Below, piece by piece: positions 63,769-64,000 of a stretch of DNA of 64,000 bases. This stretch comes from Planctomycetota bacterium (GTDB taxonomy: Bacteria > Planctomycetota > UBA1135 > GCA-002686595), in NCBI GenBank assembly GCA_002686945.1, contig NYYZ01000029.1, positions 186,001 to 250,000 of the forward strand, given 5' to 3'. Within the stretch, counting starts at the first letter, position 1, and every line of letters starts with the position of its first letter. A program made the position numbers and the translations under genes. Below the pieces are notes generated by a model that ran no database searches, had not been told where the DNA came from, and was given only the letters and a program-made list of their open reading frames with translations.

Positions 63769-64000
63769 TTAGACGGACTCCACTTCCCAGTACTTGAGGT
63801 CGACGGGCGTAGGTCGACCGAAGATTGTCACCACAATTCGCACGGTGCCCTTCTCCGGGTCAATCTCCTCGACAGCTCCATCGAAGCCGTCAAAGGGCCC
63901 AGTGTTGATTCTTACCATGTCCCCCTTGATCAGGCCGATGGAAACCTGAGGACGACTTTCCGAATCCTGCATCCTCGATAGAATCGAGGTCACTTCAGCT
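63769..64000 (-). CDS. nusG: Transcription antitermination protein NusG, C-terminal part (runs off right edge)
   Basis: 77 codons visible. The KOW domain is complete: GLIKGDMVRINTGPFDGFDGAVEEIDPEKGTVRIVVTIFGRPTPVDLKYWEVE, the part that binds S10 or Rho. The frame stays open to the edge, so the NGN domain lies outside. A GTG at 63993 is internal, not the start. Its stop abuts the rplK start. Confidence 0.95.
   Translation of the reverse strand, partial: AEVTSILSRMQDSESRPQVSIGLIKGDMVRINTGPFDGFDGAVEEIDPEKGTVRIVVTIFGRPTPVDLKYWEVESV

Overview
The window is a 64-kb piece of a bacterial chromosome of moderately high GC content, almost entirely housekeeping genes and almost all on the minus strand. 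A planctomycete is the most likely source, but this is an inference. The RpoA N-terminus ([13 protein letters not shown]..., then a long acidic linker before the [11 protein letters not shown] dimer motif) has the form I associate with Planctomycetota. The spc cluster also goes from rpsE straight to rplO with no rpmD (L30).

Left part (1-7.3 kb, minus): start of a lipoprotein running off the edge; an aspartate carbamoyltransferase carrying a PyrI-type zinc domain; an eroded MnmE-like GTPase; type III pantothenate kinase; a GspC-like PDZ protein; a TIM-barrel sugar isomerase-like protein; a small membrane protein. Next (7.3-18.7 kb) is a type IV pilus block, pilM-pilN-pilO/P fusion-pilQ and a separate pilT, interleaved with obg-rpmA-rplU and an RNase E/G with a very long disordered N-terminus. 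A small PTS/stress group (HPr, EIIA-Ntr, hibernation factor) and truA follow.

At 21.1-25.3 kb is tRNA-Arg(ACG)-tadA-tRNA-Ser(CGA)-tRNA-Ser(GGA)-SRP RNA-dnaX-ybaB-recR, an arrangement also known from Firmicutes. The SRP RNA (ffs) and tRNAs were found by reading the sequence. The only plus-strand block is an acetyl/succinylornithine-type carbamoyltransferase, dnaE, and a cytochrome c-like remnant without a heme motif (25.5-30.6 kb).

From 30.6 kb to the right edge, in reverse, lies the giant transcription-translation cluster: nusG(partial)-rplK-rplA-rplJ-rplL-rpoB-rpoC-rpsL-rpsG-[accessory island]-fusA-like-rpsJ-rplC-rplD-rplW-rplB-rpsS-rplV-rpsC-rplP-rpmC-rpsQ-rplN-rplX-rplE-rpsN-rpsH-rplF-rplR-rpsE-rplO-secY-adk-infA-rpmJ-rpsM-rpsK-rpsD-rpoA-rplQ. 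No tuf gene is present between fusA and rpsJ. The str segment is split by an island (about 48.2-51.7 kb). It holds a secreted-protein gene interrupted by one in-frame TAA, a Tsr3/DTW-like rRNA/tRNA-modification protein that overlaps fusA, and an AT-richer spacer with a 23-bp inverted repeat and repeated TTGAGACA boxes.

No defence system, prophage or CRISPR array was seen. The most noteworthy items are the PyrB zinc-domain fusion, the Tsr3-like gene next to a divergent EF-G, the interrupted gene with its repeat-rich spacer, the L15 tail built from 15-bp repeats, and S12 carrying Arg at the streptomycin-resistance position 88.
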